Assembly: GCF_024359525.1 (NCBI RefSeq)
Contig: NZ_JAKZEU010000002.1
Coordinates: 496,001-560,000, forward strand
Length of the DNA stretch: 64,000 bases
Origin: Paracoccus albicereus
GTDB lineage: Bacteria; Pseudomonadota; Alphaproteobacteria; Rhodobacterales; Rhodobacteraceae
Direction of reading: 5' to 3'
Both the position numbers and the translations under genes were made by a program. Positions 48,153 to 57,254 of the stretch are shown here, in pieces; the stretch's first letter is position 1; each line of letters begins with the position of its first letter. The notes beneath the pieces are model-generated. The model did not search any database. It was given only the letters and a program-made list of their open reading frames with translations, and had not been told where the DNA came from.

Positions 48153-48662
48153 ATGGCGAGCAAGGGCGACACGATCAAGGTCAACGATTCGATGCAGAAG
48201 GATTATTCCTACAAGCTCGAAGCAGGGACGGGACGTCTGTCGCACGATGGCTTCAAGCCACACTTCACACCTAAGGAGATGCTGGAGCTTGGTGTCTTTG
48301 AAGGAAAGTATCTCAACGACTGTCAGGATGAATTCCCAAAAAGCTGGTTCGAGAATGCCAAACTGTCGGACAAACCTGACCCCGACCTGAACTACTTCGG
48401 CATCAAGAGCCGTCAGCCGTTGTCGCGCTGGATAGAGAAAGGCTGGATCATCGAGCCCGATCCGCGTGGATGGTTCCAGTGGTACTGCCGCTATTATCTT
48501 GGACGGCGGATCGAGGGCGTCGACGACAAGCAGGTTCAGCGTTGGAAGAGCTTTGCCCGCCATCAAGGGCAGGTAAAGAAGAATTGCGACGCCAACGATC
48601 TGTCCTGCCGACCCAAACAGCGGCAGGCGCTGTTGCAGTGGTCCTATGACTGCATGATCTGA
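48153..48662 (+). CDS. conserved-looking protein of unknown function, aromatic-rich
   Basis: A 169-residue soluble protein that I do not assign to a named family. The start at 48153 (MASKGDTIKV) is chosen over longer readings because composition changes there; only a weak GGAGAC-type site precedes it. Aromatic and charged residues are frequent: HFTPKEMLELGVFEGKYLND, GIKSRQPLSRWIEKGW and GWFQWYCRYYLGRRIEG. It has five cysteines (for example KKNCDANDLSCRPKQRQALL) and ends QWSYDCMI. No signal or membrane helix. The dense conserved-type motifs suggest a real enzyme or nucleic-acid binding protein. Confidence 0.75.
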   Translation: MASKGDTIKVNDSMQKDYSYKLEAGTGRLSHDGFKPHFTPKEMLELGVFEGKYLNDCQDEFPKSWFENAKLSDKPDPDLNYFGIKSRQPLSRWIEKGWIIEPDPRGWFQWYCRYYLGRRIEGVDDKQVQRWKSFARHQGQVKKNCDANDLSCRPKQRQALLQWSYDCMI

Positions 48663-48710
48663 CGCGGTGCAGCAGCCGGGATAAAGGGGCCTCCCGGCTG
48701 CAAGGGGAGA

Positions 48711-49829
48711 TCAGCCGATCAGCCGCGATCCGCGACCATAGGTGTCGGCGTAGTGTCGTTCCAGACGCATCAGCGCCAGCCGCAGCACGATCTTTCCGGA
48801 TCGTGCGGACCAGCCTAGGCGTCGCTCGGTCATCTCGATCCCTTCGAGAAAGCAGCAGACTCGCAGAACAATGTCGCCCATGCCGGGCCCGAGTTCGCGC
48901 AGCGCCGCACCGACCCGGTCCCGCGCCGATTCCGATCCGCCCCGAAAGCCGCCGGGTCGGTGCGATACGTCAACGTCCGCGGTCATGAACCCATCCCAGT
49001 TCTGCGTGACCCGGGGTCCCATTTGCGCCAGTTCGAAGTCTTCCCGCAGCCGTTCGCCCGCCGCGACCATGCCGGGGGTGAGAAATGCCTCGCCATTGGG
49101 TTCGCGCCGGCGAGCCAAGATCAACAGCGGGCTTTCGGCGATGTTGACTCGGACGCGCCGGCGACTGTTGTCTTCCGGGTCGCGGATGGTGCGTTCTTCC
49201 ATCACGCGATGGCGCGTTGCCTCCACAGGACCCTGATCGTCTGGAACAGAGTTGGTCGATACCGCTTTGGCCGCCGCGAAATCGTCCGTTCGGGGCACGC
49301 CCCGTCCGGGGCCGCTCATCATGTCGCGCAAAGCGTCGCGTCCCGCCGGCACGATCGCATACGAAAGAAGCTTGCCATGGCCGACCTGCGCGACCCATCC
49401 GCGCAGCGCCATCACCTCGGCCAGACGCCGTTCAATGATCGCGGTGCGGATACCGTCGCGGGTGACGATGCCGTTATCCATGCCGTCGGCAACGACCAGC
49501 AGCGAGCCCGGCTCTGCGAGACGGCGCAGGGCTCGTTGGATCTGCAGTCCGTCGAGCTGGTTTGCGCCCCCCTTGCGGTCCAGCGCCCGATCGACAAGCG
49601 GATCGTCGCGACGCGACTCGAACTTTCGAATGCGACGAAGGATGGTAGAGGCATGGCAGCCAAGCTCTCGGGCCAGCGACCTGATCGTCTCGCCCTTCTC
49701 GACATGGCGCAGGTAGAGGGCTGCATCGGCTGGCAGATCGGTACCAGGCGCGGCAGGTGTATCCCGGGGGGCGGCCACGTGGCTTTCGACAGCAGCATCG
49801 AAGGCGAAGTCACCGGTCAGAAGCGTCAT
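48711..49829 (-). CDS. DUF6456 domain protein with helix-turn-helix
   Basis: A 372-residue protein. The ATG at 49829 is chosen because AAAGGA lies 7 bases upstream; the open frame continues 30 codons further without a ribosome site. Residues ~37-75 hold a helix-turn-helix (ETIRSLARELGCHASTILRR). The C-terminal third with RVNIAESPLLILARRREPNG, AGERLREDFELAQMGPRVTQ and VLRVCCFLEGIEMTERRLGW matches the DUF6456 family of Rhodobacterales and relatives. It is probably a DNA-binding regulator; targets are unknown. It is divergent from DUF6477 across a 216-base gap that must hold both promoters. Confidence 0.82.
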   Translation of the reverse strand: MTLLTGDFAFDAAVESHVAAPRDTPAAPGTDLPADAALYLRHVEKGETIRSLARELGCHASTILRRIRKFESRRDDPLVDRALDRKGGANQLDGLQIQRALRRLAEPGSLLVVADGMDNGIVTRDGIRTAIIERRLAEVMALRGWVAQVGHGKLLSYAIVPAGRDALRDMMSGPGRGVPRTDDFAAAKAVSTNSVPDDQGPVEATRHRVMEERTIRDPEDNSRRRVRVNIAESPLLILARRREPNGEAFLTPGMVAAGERLREDFELAQMGPRVTQNWDGFMTADVDVSHRPGGFRGGSESARDRVGAALRELGPGMGDIVLRVCCFLEGIEMTERRLGWSARSGKIVLRLALMRLERHYADTYGRGSRLIG

Positions 49830-50045
49830 ATCTGGTCCTTTGTCCTCTGGATTGGTTCTGGCAGGAACATCCATGGGTTGCATTTCGGTGAACGGATGAA
49901 CGGGGTCAAATCTGAACATAGACGCAACAATTCCTAAGAAACCCTAAAGATTCCTTCCCTTACCGCGCGGTGCAGATACCCCTGCGGCAACACCCGCTCT
50001 GGTTGAGTCATGGTTCGTAAACCAATCCAGACGAAGGACGCCACC

Positions 50046-50411
50046 ATGACCATGATGCCGAATGTGATCGCGTTCCGCCCGCGCCCCGCCCAGACCCCGC
50101 TTCGGCGTCCGAGCATGCTGATCCGCGCCGCAAAGCTCGGTCAGTCGGCCTGGAAGCGCGAGCGCGACCTCAAGCGTCTTCTCCGCTCTGACGACTGCCC
50201 CGCGCCGGGGGTGTCGTTGCCCCGTCTGCGGGCGGAGGAAGAGCGGCTGAATGCCGCGCGGATCGATGGCCTGGCCGAATATGACCTGACCCGCCACGTC
50301 AATCTGATGATCGCCATCCTCGCTGAAATGCGGGCAGCTTTCGCCGCCGCGCCGATCCCGGTTCCGTTGCCGCTCAGCGACCTCGGAACAGCGATCCCAG
50401 CACGCCTCTGA
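50046..50411 (+). CDS. DUF6477 family protein
   Basis: A 121-residue small basic protein with [40 protein letters not shown] and an [15 protein letters not shown] helix, as in the DUF6477 family. AAGGA lies 9 bases before the ATG at 50046. The C-terminal 13 codons overlap, tail to tail, with the end of the HerA-like gene on the other strand. It is divergent from the DUF6456 regulator, the usual neighbour in Rhodobacterales as far as I recall. The function is unknown. Confidence 0.75.
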   Translation: MTMMPNVIAFRPRPAQTPLRRPSMLIRAAKLGQSAWKRERDLKRLLRSDDCPAPGVSLPRLRAEEERLNAARIDGLAEYDLTRHVNLMIAILAEMRAAFAAAPIPVPLPLSDLGTAIPARL

Positions 50412-51945
50412 TCAAAGCCTTGCCCGTCCGCGTTCCCAGCTGACGGGCAAGACTTTTCGTGAACGCTTCGGTCGCGGTGTCGCTGCGTGACGATGATCGG
50501 CGCGTCTTCTCGGGCGTGATCTCGATCTTGGGATCGTAGCGACGCGCACGTTTGTAGCTGCGGTCCATCTGCCATAGATCCTCGTCATTACCGGCCGCAC
50601 CGGCTGAGGCGCTGGCTTCCGCGGCGGATTTGGCGCGTGCAGCAAGGATCTCCTGCGCGGATTCGCGATCGATGCGCGTGTCGTACTTGATGCCCATCGG
50701 AGAATTCGCGATCAACGCGGCCCTTTCGGCGTCGGTAATCGGACCAAGCTGACTGAAGGGCGGTCTGATCAATGTCCGCTCGACCATCCCCGGCACGCCC
50801 TTGGCTTCCAGAAAGGATGTCACGGCCTCGCCGGTGCCGACCGACTGGATCGCCTCGGCCGTGTCGAAGGCCGGATTCGGACGGTAGTTTTCCGCCGCCA
50901 GCCGCAGAGCCTTCTGATCCTTCGCGGTGAAGGCGCGCAGCGCGTGCTGGACGCGGTTGCCCAGCTGCCCCAGCACATCTTCGGGCACGTCGGTCGGGTT
51001 CTGGCTGATGAACCAGACGCTGACACCTTTTGATCGGATCAGGCGCGCGACCTGTTCCACCTTCGACACCAGCGCCGCCGGTGCGCCGTCGAACAGCAGA
51101 TGCGCCTCATCGAAGAAGAAGGCGATCCGCGGCTTGTCGGGATCGCCGATTTCGGGCAGCTGCTCGAAGAGTTCGCTGAGCAGCCACAGCAGGAAGGTCG
51201 CGTAGAGCCGCGGTGCATTCATCAACCTGTCAGCGGCGAGAATATTGACGACGCCCTTTCCCGTCGCATCGACCCGCATGATGTCGGACAATTCCAGGGC
51301 CGGCTCGCCGAAAAGCGCATCGCCGCCCTGATTTTCCAGAACAAGCAACGCGCGCTGGATCGCACCGACGCTTGCCGTACTGACATTGCCGTAGCGCAAA
51401 GACAGGTCCGTCGCGTTCTGACCGACCCAGACCAGCATCGCCTGAAGGTCCTTCAGATCGGCGAGCAACAGTCCCTGTTCGTCCGCGACGCGAAAGGCGA
51501 TGTTCATCACCCCCTCCTGCGCATCGGTCAGGTCCATCAGGCGCGACAGCAGCAGCGGCCCCATTTCCGCCGGAGTCGTCCGGACCGAATGGCCCTTTTC
51601 CGCCCATACATCCCAGAACGTCACCGGAAAGGTCTGGTAGTCGAGCGTCAGTCCTATCTGCTCGGCGCGTGTCTGGAACGGCTGATGCAGTTTCGACTCG
51701 GCGCTGCCGGGCTTTGCGAGACCCGCCAGATCGCCCTTCACGTCGGCCAGAAACACCGGCACCCCCGCCAGCGAAAAGCTCTCCGCCAAGGTCTGCAACG
51801 TCACGGTCTTACCGGTTCCGGTGGCTCCAGCAATCAGGCCGTGGCGGTTGGCGTATTCCAGCAGCAACTGTTCGGGGCTTGCGTAATTCTCGCCACCTCC
51901 GCCCACAAAGACCGTCCCCGCCTCGTGATCCAGAACCTGCGCCAT
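50374..51945 (-). CDS. HerA-like ATPase (DUF853 family)
   Basis: A 523-residue P-loop ATPase of the HerA/FtsK superfamily, DUF853 group. Walker A is [20 protein letters not shown]; Walker B is [17 protein letters not shown]; a sensor region [20 protein letters not shown] follows with the arginine finger type [10 protein letters not shown]. The C-terminus is basic. The ATG at 51945 follows GGGAGG. Members are often annotated as DNA helicase or translocase, though DUF853 proteins remain poorly characterised. The last 38 bases overlap the 3' end of DUF6477. Confidence 0.9.
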   Translation of the reverse strand: MAQVLDHEAGTVFVGGGGENYASPEQLLLEYANRHGLIAGATGTGKTVTLQTLAESFSLAGVPVFLADVKGDLAGLAKPGSAESKLHQPFQTRAEQIGLTLDYQTFPVTFWDVWAEKGHSVRTTPAEMGPLLLSRLMDLTDAQEGVMNIAFRVADEQGLLLADLKDLQAMLVWVGQNATDLSLRYGNVSTASVGAIQRALLVLENQGGDALFGEPALELSDIMRVDATGKGVVNILAADRLMNAPRLYATFLLWLLSELFEQLPEIGDPDKPRIAFFFDEAHLLFDGAPAALVSKVEQVARLIRSKGVSVWFISQNPTDVPEDVLGQLGNRVQHALRAFTAKDQKALRLAAENYRPNPAFDTAEAIQSVGTGEAVTSFLEAKGVPGMVERTLIRPPFSQLGPITDAERAALIANSPMGIKYDTRIDRESAQEILAARAKSAAEASASAGAAGNDEDLWQMDRSYKRARRYDPKIEITPEKTRRSSSRSDTATEAFTKSLARQLGTRTGKALIRGVLGSLFRGR

Positions 51946-52020
51946 CGTCCCTCCCGGTCGCGCGTTGCGCGCGTTTTTCCGCACGCTCCGACAATACTAA
52001 GTTAACCTTTCCATGCCAGT

Positions 52021-52104
52021 ATCAGTTTTGTCCGGGGCTGAGTGGTTGCAGGCCCGGGACCTTCCTCCCTGTTGGACTGCCGCGCCCTCGGGCGCGGCTT
52101 TTTT
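52021..52104 (+). ncRNA. candidate small RNA with CCUUCCUCCCU anti-Shine-Dalgarno segment
   Basis: A strong terminator (52079-52104) ends a plus-strand stretch with no protein gene upstream on that strand (the nearest gene, HerA-like, points away). Just before the terminator lies CTTCCTCCCT (52061-52070), a pyrimidine run complementary to ribosome binding sites, the layout of alphaproteobacterial small RNAs with exposed CCUCC loops (for example the CcsR-type RNAs of Rhodobacter). The 5' end is not fixed by a clear promoter; 52021 is a nominal limit. Confidence 0.55.
52079..52104 (+). terminator. intrinsic terminator of the candidate small RNA
   Basis: A perfect 8-bp stem GCCGCGCC / GGCGCGGC with loop CTCG and six T residues. 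Confidence 0.9.
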
Positions 52105-52165
52105 CATGTCCGGGTCGTCGGCGTGACCGGGTTCAAAATGTGATCGATGCGCGACCCCACGGCTG

Positions 52166-52194
52166 TTGACGGATCACAAGGCCGCGACTAGCGT
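52166..52194 (+). promoter_or_regulatory. promoter of the second candidate small RNA
   Basis: -35 TTGACG (52166-52171), a spacer of exactly 17 bases and -10 TAGCGT (52189-52194). The start is predicted at A52201 or A52202. Confidence 0.55.
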
Positions 52195-52200
52195 GCCCTC

Positions 52201-52288
52201 AATGATGACCGGCCAGTCCGGCAGGGAGAGGACGCGCGGCGTCAAGCATGCGCTGACAGGGGGTCGCGGAAACAGCCGCGACCCTTTT
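52201..52288 (+). ncRNA. candidate ~88-nt small RNA
   Basis: The segment is bounded by a good promoter (52166-52194) and a perfect intrinsic terminator (52261-52288), giving an RNA of about 88 nt. It has no gene of its own: the frame from ATG 52202 runs past the terminator. Internal sequence includes GGCCAGTCCGGC and the purine-rich GGCAGGGAGAGGA. It lies 180 bases before the IalB-like gene, so a leader attenuator for that gene is the main alternative. Confidence 0.55.
52261..52288 (+). terminator. intrinsic terminator of the second candidate small RNA
   Basis: A perfect 9-bp stem GGGTCGCGG / CCGCGACCC with loop AAACAG, followed by TTTTCTTT. Confidence 0.88.
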
Positions 52289-52467
52289 CTTTCATGAACC
52301 GTTTGATATCGCCTTCGCACGGATCCGTGTGTCGTGGAACAGCGGGCACGCGGCGTGCGTTCGGCGCAGATCGCCGCCGGTCGAATGGGCGGCGGTTGTG
52401 CCTGACAAGCCTTGCGCGCTGTGCTAGGCCCTCGGGCAAGGTTTTGAAGAAAAGGAAAGAAACGACC

Positions 52468-53469
52468 ATGGCTCTGAAACCTTCCCTCGCCCTCGTGGCG
52501 GCGATGATGGCGATCACGGCGCCAGCCTTCGCGCAGGACAGCACAGCGTCCGCCAATGATGCCGCGACCGAAGCCGCGCCCGAGACTGGCACCCTTCCCC
52601 CTGCAGCCGATACGCCCAGCGACACCGACGCGGCAACCGAGCAGCCGACCGACGCGGGCACGGCGGTTACCGAAACCGAAGAAGCCGAAGGGGAAGAGCC
52701 GAATGCAGCCGATGCTGCGTCCGATTCGGCGCAGGCCGCAGGCGAGGCGACGGAAGCTGCACCGGCGACGAGCGATGCTACTGCCACGGATGCTGCACCA
52801 GAAGCCTCTGCTACGGACACTCCCGCTACCGGCGATGGCGCACCGGCCGATGAAGCAGCGACCACGGCTGACCCCAATGCAGAGCCGCAAGTCGGCTCTT
52901 ACTATGTCAAGTCCACGCATGAGGACTGGCTGATCCGCTGCATCAGGGCTGGCGAAGGCGTCGATCCATGCGAGCTTTACCAGTTGATGCAGGATGACAG
53001 CGGCAATTCTGTGGCCGAAGTCACGATGATCCCGCTGGAAGGCGGCGAGGTCGCTGTCGGCGCAACGGTCGTCGTTCCGCTAGAGACCGATCTGCTGTTC
53101 GGCCTGCAGTTCCAGGTCGATCAGGGTCGCGGACAGGCCTATCCGTTCAACTTTTGTGCGCCTGTCGGTTGCGTCGCGCGCGTCGGCTTCCCGGACGCCG
53201 AGCTGAACGCGCTCAAGCGCGGCAATGTCGCCAACGTGGCGCTGCTGCCCTTCGGTGGTGACCCGGAAAACCCGGTCCAGCTGCAGTTGTCGCTTACCGG
53301 CTTCACCGCGGGACTGGCAGCGCTGGAAGAACTGGCCGTGCCCGAGCCAGACGACGCTGGGACGACCAGCGATGCGGCGGCCGACACGGCGACAGAAGCC
53401 GATACGCCTGAAAGTGACGCGGCGAACGATGCCGATGCCGCAACCGAAGAGACTGCGCCGGCGAACTGA
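52468..53469 (+). CDS. invasion-associated locus B (IalB)-like secreted protein
   Basis: A 333-residue exported protein. The Sec signal MALKPSLALVAAMMAITAPA ends near residue 23 (AFAQ). Residues ~24-140 are an acidic Ala/Thr/Pro-rich low-complexity linker. The IalB domain (~142-290) shows THEDWLIRCIRAGEGVDPCE, PLEGGEVAVGATVVVPLETD and FNFCAPVGCVARVGFP with two conserved Cys pairs, probably disulfides. A second acidic tail closes the protein. Despite its name the family is common in free-living alphaproteobacteria, where its function is unclear. AAAGGAAAG lies ahead of the ATG. Confidence 0.85.
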   Translation: MALKPSLALVAAMMAITAPAFAQDSTASANDAATEAAPETGTLPPAADTPSDTDAATEQPTDAGTAVTETEEAEGEEPNAADAASDSAQAAGEATEAAPATSDATATDAAPEASATDTPATGDGAPADEAATTADPNAEPQVGSYYVKSTHEDWLIRCIRAGEGVDPCELYQLMQDDSGNSVAEVTMIPLEGGEVAVGATVVVPLETDLLFGLQFQVDQGRGQAYPFNFCAPVGCVARVGFPDAELNALKRGNVANVALLPFGGDPENPVQLQLSLTGFTAGLAALEELAVPEPDDAGTTSDAAADTATEADTPESDAANDADAATEETAPAN

Positions 53470-53492
53470 TCTTTCGCGACGCTTAGGTGGAA

Positions 53493-53523
53493 AAGGCCGC
53501 GCCAGGTTGGCGCGGCCTTTTTT
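53493..53523. terminator. bidirectional terminator between the IalB-like gene and putA
   Basis: A perfect 12-bp stem AAGGCCGCGCCA / TGGCGCGGCCTT with loop GGT, AA on the left and TTTT on the right. It serves both convergent genes. Confidence 0.92.
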
Positions 53524-53533
53524 GTTTCCGCAG

Positions 53534-56500
53534 CTATTCTGCGGCGGCGAGCAGCGACGCATTGCCGCCCGATGCCGTGGTATCGATACACAGATGTCGT
53601 TCGAGCACCGCATGAGCGAATATTTCAGCACTGGTGACCAGCGGTAGAATAGCCCCCTGTCGCGCCGCCAGCGCCCGCCTGTAAGATCGGGCCTGATCCT
53701 CGGGCCCGTCGAATGCGACGAGTGCAAAACCTGAAAGGGCTTTCAGCGCGTTGGCAGCCAGATGACCCTGAACCTCAGCCGCTTCGCAGCCTGCCTGTCG
53801 CGCAAGGGCGGCCTGCGCTGCGGTGTCGGGTCCAAGGCACAAGACATTGCCGCGCGCGTGCATCGTCAGCCGGTTCGATTCCCCGGTCGGTCCGGGCAGC
53901 AGCATCGTTTCGCGCGGAGTGTCGCTGTCGGTCAGGGTTGCGTCCAGTGCCGTCTGAACATCGTCCGCGTTCGCGTCTCCGGCAGATGCACCGTCACGGC
54001 TCCGCACGCTATCCACTGCATAGAACCGCGGAACATAATGCGGGCCGCCTGCCTTGGGGCCGGTGCCGGACAATCCTTCGCCGCCAAATGGCTGGCTGCC
54101 GACGATGGCGCCGATCTGGTTTCGATTGACGTAAAGATTGCCGACACGCAGCCGACGATCGACATGATCCACCCTATCGTCGATCCGCGTGTGCAGCCCG
54201 AAGGTCAGCCCATAGCCGGATGCGTTGATCGCGGTGATGAGCCGGTCTATCTGGTCCGCCTTGAAGGTGGCGATGTGCAGCACCGGCCCGAAGATCTCTT
54301 TCTCGATATCGTCGATTCCGCTGACCCGGATCGTCACCGGCGCGATGAAGTGCCCCCGCGAGGGAGCCTTCAGTCGATGCAGGATGCGCCCGTCGCTGCG
54401 GGCCGCCGCGACGTGATCGGCGATGCCCTTGTGCGCCTGTTCGCTGATGACGGGACCGACGTCTGTGTCGATGAACCACGGATCGCCGAGCCGCAATTCG
54501 TCCATCGCACCGTGCAGCATGTTCAGCAGCTTGTCCGCGATATCGTCCTGAACGTAGAGGATGCGCAGCGCGGAACAGCGCTGCCCTGCCGATTGAAACG
54601 CGCTGGCCAGAACGTCGCGCACCGCTTGTTCGGGCAGCGCGGTCGAATCCACGATCATGGCGTTCAGACCGCCTGTCTCGGCGATCAACGGCGCGTCGGG
54701 CGAAAGGTTTTCAGCCATCGCGCGGTTGATCGCCTGCGCGGTCGCCAGGCTGCCGGTAAAGCAGACGCCATTGATGCGTGCGTCGCTGGTCAGTGCTGTG
54801 CCGACCACCCTGCCCTCGCCCGGAAGCAGTTGCAGCGCGCTGCGCGGAACGCCTGCCTCGTGCAGCAACTGTGCCGCGCGCCAGGCGGTCAGGCTGGTCG
54901 TCTCGGCGGGTTTCGCCAGGACCGCATTGCCTGCGGCAAGCGCCGCCGCAATCTGGCCGGTGAAGATGGCGAGCGGGAAATTCCACGGCGAGATGCAGGT
55001 GAAGATTCCGCGCGGTGCATCTGCCGTCGAGAAGCCGGCGTAGTAGCGCAGGAAATCCACCGCTTCGCGCAGCTCGGCGACACAATCGGGCAGCGACTTC
55101 CCAGCCTCGCGCGCGATCAGCGCAAACAACTCGGCGTGGTGTTCTTCGTAAAGGTCGGCCGCCCGGCGCAAGGTGGCGGCGCGCTCATCGGGCGGCGCGT
55201 CCCAAGGCACCGCTGACGCCAACGCCGTCTCGACATCGTCGGGAGCACTCTGGATCACACGACCGACCAGGTCATCAGGTCGTGCGGGGTTGAGAACATC
55301 TTCGCCCACTCCGCCAACGACGGCATCTGCGATGAGCGGCCCACCGTTCCACTGGTGCCTCAGCCAAGGCTTCCGCGCGGTCTCCAATTCTTCCAGCACC
55401 GCCGGGTCGCGGAGGTCGAAGCCACGGGAATTCACCCGCTCGGGTTCGAAGAGCGCGCCGGGTTGCCGAACTCCGCGCGGTTTGGTCTCGGCGACCGCCT
55501 CCCATTGCGCGAAGGGATCGGGGGCTACCTCTTCAGGTGAAACATCCTCGTCGACGATGCGGTTCACGAAGCTGCTGTTGGCGCCGTTCTCCAGCAGGCG
55601 ACGCACCAGATAGGCCAGCAGATCCTCATGCGCGCCGACCGGTGCGTAGATACGACAGCGGGTGTTGTGCCGCTTGTGCAGGATGTCGTGCAGCGCCTCG
55701 CCCATGCCGTGCAGTCGCTGAAACTCCCAATCCCGATCGTCGCCGGCCAGTTCCAGCACGGCGGCGGTGGAATGCGCGTTGTGCGTCGCGAATTGCGGAT
55801 AGATACGCGGGCTGGCCAGAAGCTTCTTGGCACAGCAGATCCAGGCAACGTCGGTTGCCGGCTTGTGGGTCCAGACCGGGAACCCCGGCAACCCCTCGAC
55901 CTGCGCGCGCTTGATCTCGGTATCCCAGTAGGCACCTTTGACCAGACGCACCATCACCCTGCGGTCGAGACCTTGGGCCAGTGCGTCGAGCCAGTCGATC
56001 ACCGCCGCCGCCCGCTTTCCATAGGCCTGAACGACCACGCCGAACCCATCCCATCCTTCCAGTGAGGGATCGGACAACACGGCCTCGATGACATCCAAGG
56101 ATAGTTCCAGCCGATCGGCCTCTTCAGCGTCGATGTTGAGGCCCATACCCGCCTGCTTCGCCATCCGCGCCAATCCCAGAACCACCGGGACCAGTTCGGC
56201 CATGACCCGGTCGCGTTGCGGTTCCTCGTATCGGGGATGAAGGGCGGACAGTTTGATCGAGATACCGGGATTGTCGCGAATGTCGGGCTTGTTGGTCTGC
56301 CGGGCCAAGGCCCGGATCGCGTCCTCGTAGGCCTTAAGGTAGGCGCGTGCGTCGGCTTCGGTCCGCGCCGCCTCGCCCAGCATGTCGAAGCTGTAGGTGA
56401 ACCCTTGCGCAACGCGGTCGCGACCGCGCTTGATTGCGGCCTGCGCGGTCTCTCCCAGAACGAACTGCTGTCCCATCTCGCGCATGGCCCGATGAACGGC

Positions 56501-56974
56501 TGTGCGGATCACCGGCTCACCCAGCCGTTTCACGGCATTGCGCAGATGCCCGGCGATTCCGGGGCTCTCATTACCGCGCAGCACCCGGCCTGTCAGCATC
56601 AACGCCCAGGTCGATGCGTTGACCAGAGAGGATGAGGACTTGCCCATGTGCTGTCCCCATTCGGACGGGGCGATCTTGTCCTCGATCAGGTCGTCCATCG
56701 TCTCGGCGTCGGGCACCCTCAGCAACGCCTCGGCCAGGCACATCAGCGCCACGCCTTCATCGGTCGATAGCCCGTATTCCGCCAGAAAGACCTCCATCAG
56801 ACCCGGATCGTCGCCCGCGCGAATGTCACGAACCAGCGCAGCGGTCGCCGCATCGATGCGGGCGCGTGCGGCGGCGTCGGGCGCGTGATCGGCGACAAGC
56901 GCGGCGATGGCCTGTCGATCATCGGACAGATGCGCGATCCGGATAGCATCTCGATGGGGGGCAAGGTCAGTCAT
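53534..56974 (-). CDS. putA: bifunctional proline dehydrogenase / pyrroline-5-carboxylate dehydrogenase
   Basis: A 1146-residue enzyme oxidising proline to glutamate. The FAD-dependent proline dehydrogenase barrel spans ~100-450 (GISIKLSALHPRYEEPQRDR; RLVKGAYWDTEIKRAQVEGL). The aldehyde dehydrogenase domain spans ~500-960 (FTCISPWNFPLAIFTGQIAA; AETGGLNAMIVDSTA with the Glu; SAFQSAGQRCSALR with the catalytic Cys). No ribbon-helix-helix DNA-binding domain precedes it, so it is not the self-repressing trifunctional type. The ATG at 56974 follows AGGAGA. A ~150-residue C-terminal domain completes the long-form (type B/C) PutA. No putP or putR is adjacent. Confidence 0.96.
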   Translation of the reverse strand: MTDLAPHRDAIRIAHLSDDRQAIAALVADHAPDAAARARIDAATAALVRDIRAGDDPGLMEVFLAEYGLSTDEGVALMCLAEALLRVPDAETMDDLIEDKIAPSEWGQHMGKSSSSLVNASTWALMLTGRVLRGNESPGIAGHLRNAVKRLGEPVIRTAVHRAMREMGQQFVLGETAQAAIKRGRDRVAQGFTYSFDMLGEAARTEADARAYLKAYEDAIRALARQTNKPDIRDNPGISIKLSALHPRYEEPQRDRVMAELVPVVLGLARMAKQAGMGLNIDAEEADRLELSLDVIEAVLSDPSLEGWDGFGVVVQAYGKRAAAVIDWLDALAQGLDRRVMVRLVKGAYWDTEIKRAQVEGLPGFPVWTHKPATDVAWICCAKKLLASPRIYPQFATHNAHSTAAVLELAGDDRDWEFQRLHGMGEALHDILHKRHNTRCRIYAPVGAHEDLLAYLVRRLLENGANSSFVNRIVDEDVSPEEVAPDPFAQWEAVAETKPRGVRQPGALFEPERVNSRGFDLRDPAVLEELETARKPWLRHQWNGGPLIADAVVGGVGEDVLNPARPDDLVGRVIQSAPDDVETALASAVPWDAPPDERAATLRRAADLYEEHHAELFALIAREAGKSLPDCVAELREAVDFLRYYAGFSTADAPRGIFTCISPWNFPLAIFTGQIAAALAAGNAVLAKPAETTSLTAWRAAQLLHEAGVPRSALQLLPGEGRVVGTALTSDARINGVCFTGSLATAQAINRAMAENLSPDAPLIAETGGLNAMIVDSTALPEQAVRDVLASAFQSAGQRCSALRILYVQDDIADKLLNMLHGAMDELRLGDPWFIDTDVGPVISEQAHKGIADHVAAARSDGRILHRLKAPSRGHFIAPVTIRVSGIDDIEKEIFGPVLHIATFKADQIDRLITAINASGYGLTFGLHTRIDDRVDHVDRRLRVGNLYVNRNQIGAIVGSQPFGGEGLSGTGPKAGGPHYVPRFYAVDSVRSRDGASAGDANADDVQTALDATLTDSDTPRETMLLPGPTGESNRLTMHARGNVLCLGPDTAAQAALARQAGCEAAEVQGHLAANALKALSGFALVAFDGPEDQARSYRRALAARQGAILPLVTSAEIFAHAVLERHLCIDTTASGGNASLLAAAE

Positions 56975-57089
56975 GGCACTCTCCTGCATCCGCTTGCAGC
57001 AAGGCTAATCGGTCGGCCTTGCGGTTGCACGGGGGGATTTGCATCGCTATTTCGGGCAGGACTTCGCCCTGTACGAGAGAGAGCCGCCC

Positions 57090-57254
57090 ATGATCCTGAT
57101 CGCCACGCTGCTGATCGGCGCGTTCGTCGGCTGGCGCAAAGCCGCCCGCCTGCAGGGCGACAGGCTGGACCGTCTGCAATACGCGGCCGTCCACGCGATG
57201 ATCTTTGCGGTGATCGGGCTGTTCGTCACCTTGATGATCGACCGGATGGCCTGA
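57090..57254 (+). CDS. 54-residue small membrane protein
   Basis: Two hydrophobic segments (MILIATLLIGAFVGW and AAVHAMIFAVIGLFVTLMID) flank a basic amphipathic stretch (RKAARLQGDRLDRLQY). The ATG at 57090 is preceded by GAGAGAGAG. Its TGA overlaps the ATG of the next gene by one base (TGATG), supporting expression. Family not recognised; likely an inner-membrane hairpin working with the downstream VWA protein. Confidence 0.7.
   Translation: MILIATLLIGAFVGWRKAARLQGDRLDRLQYAAVHAMIFAVIGLFVTLMIDRMA

Noticed and set aside
52202..52297. A 31-codon leaderless ORF starting ATGATG at the predicted RNA start
   Set aside because: Its stop falls beyond the terminator's U-run at 52288, so the transcript would lack a stop codon; no ribosome site.
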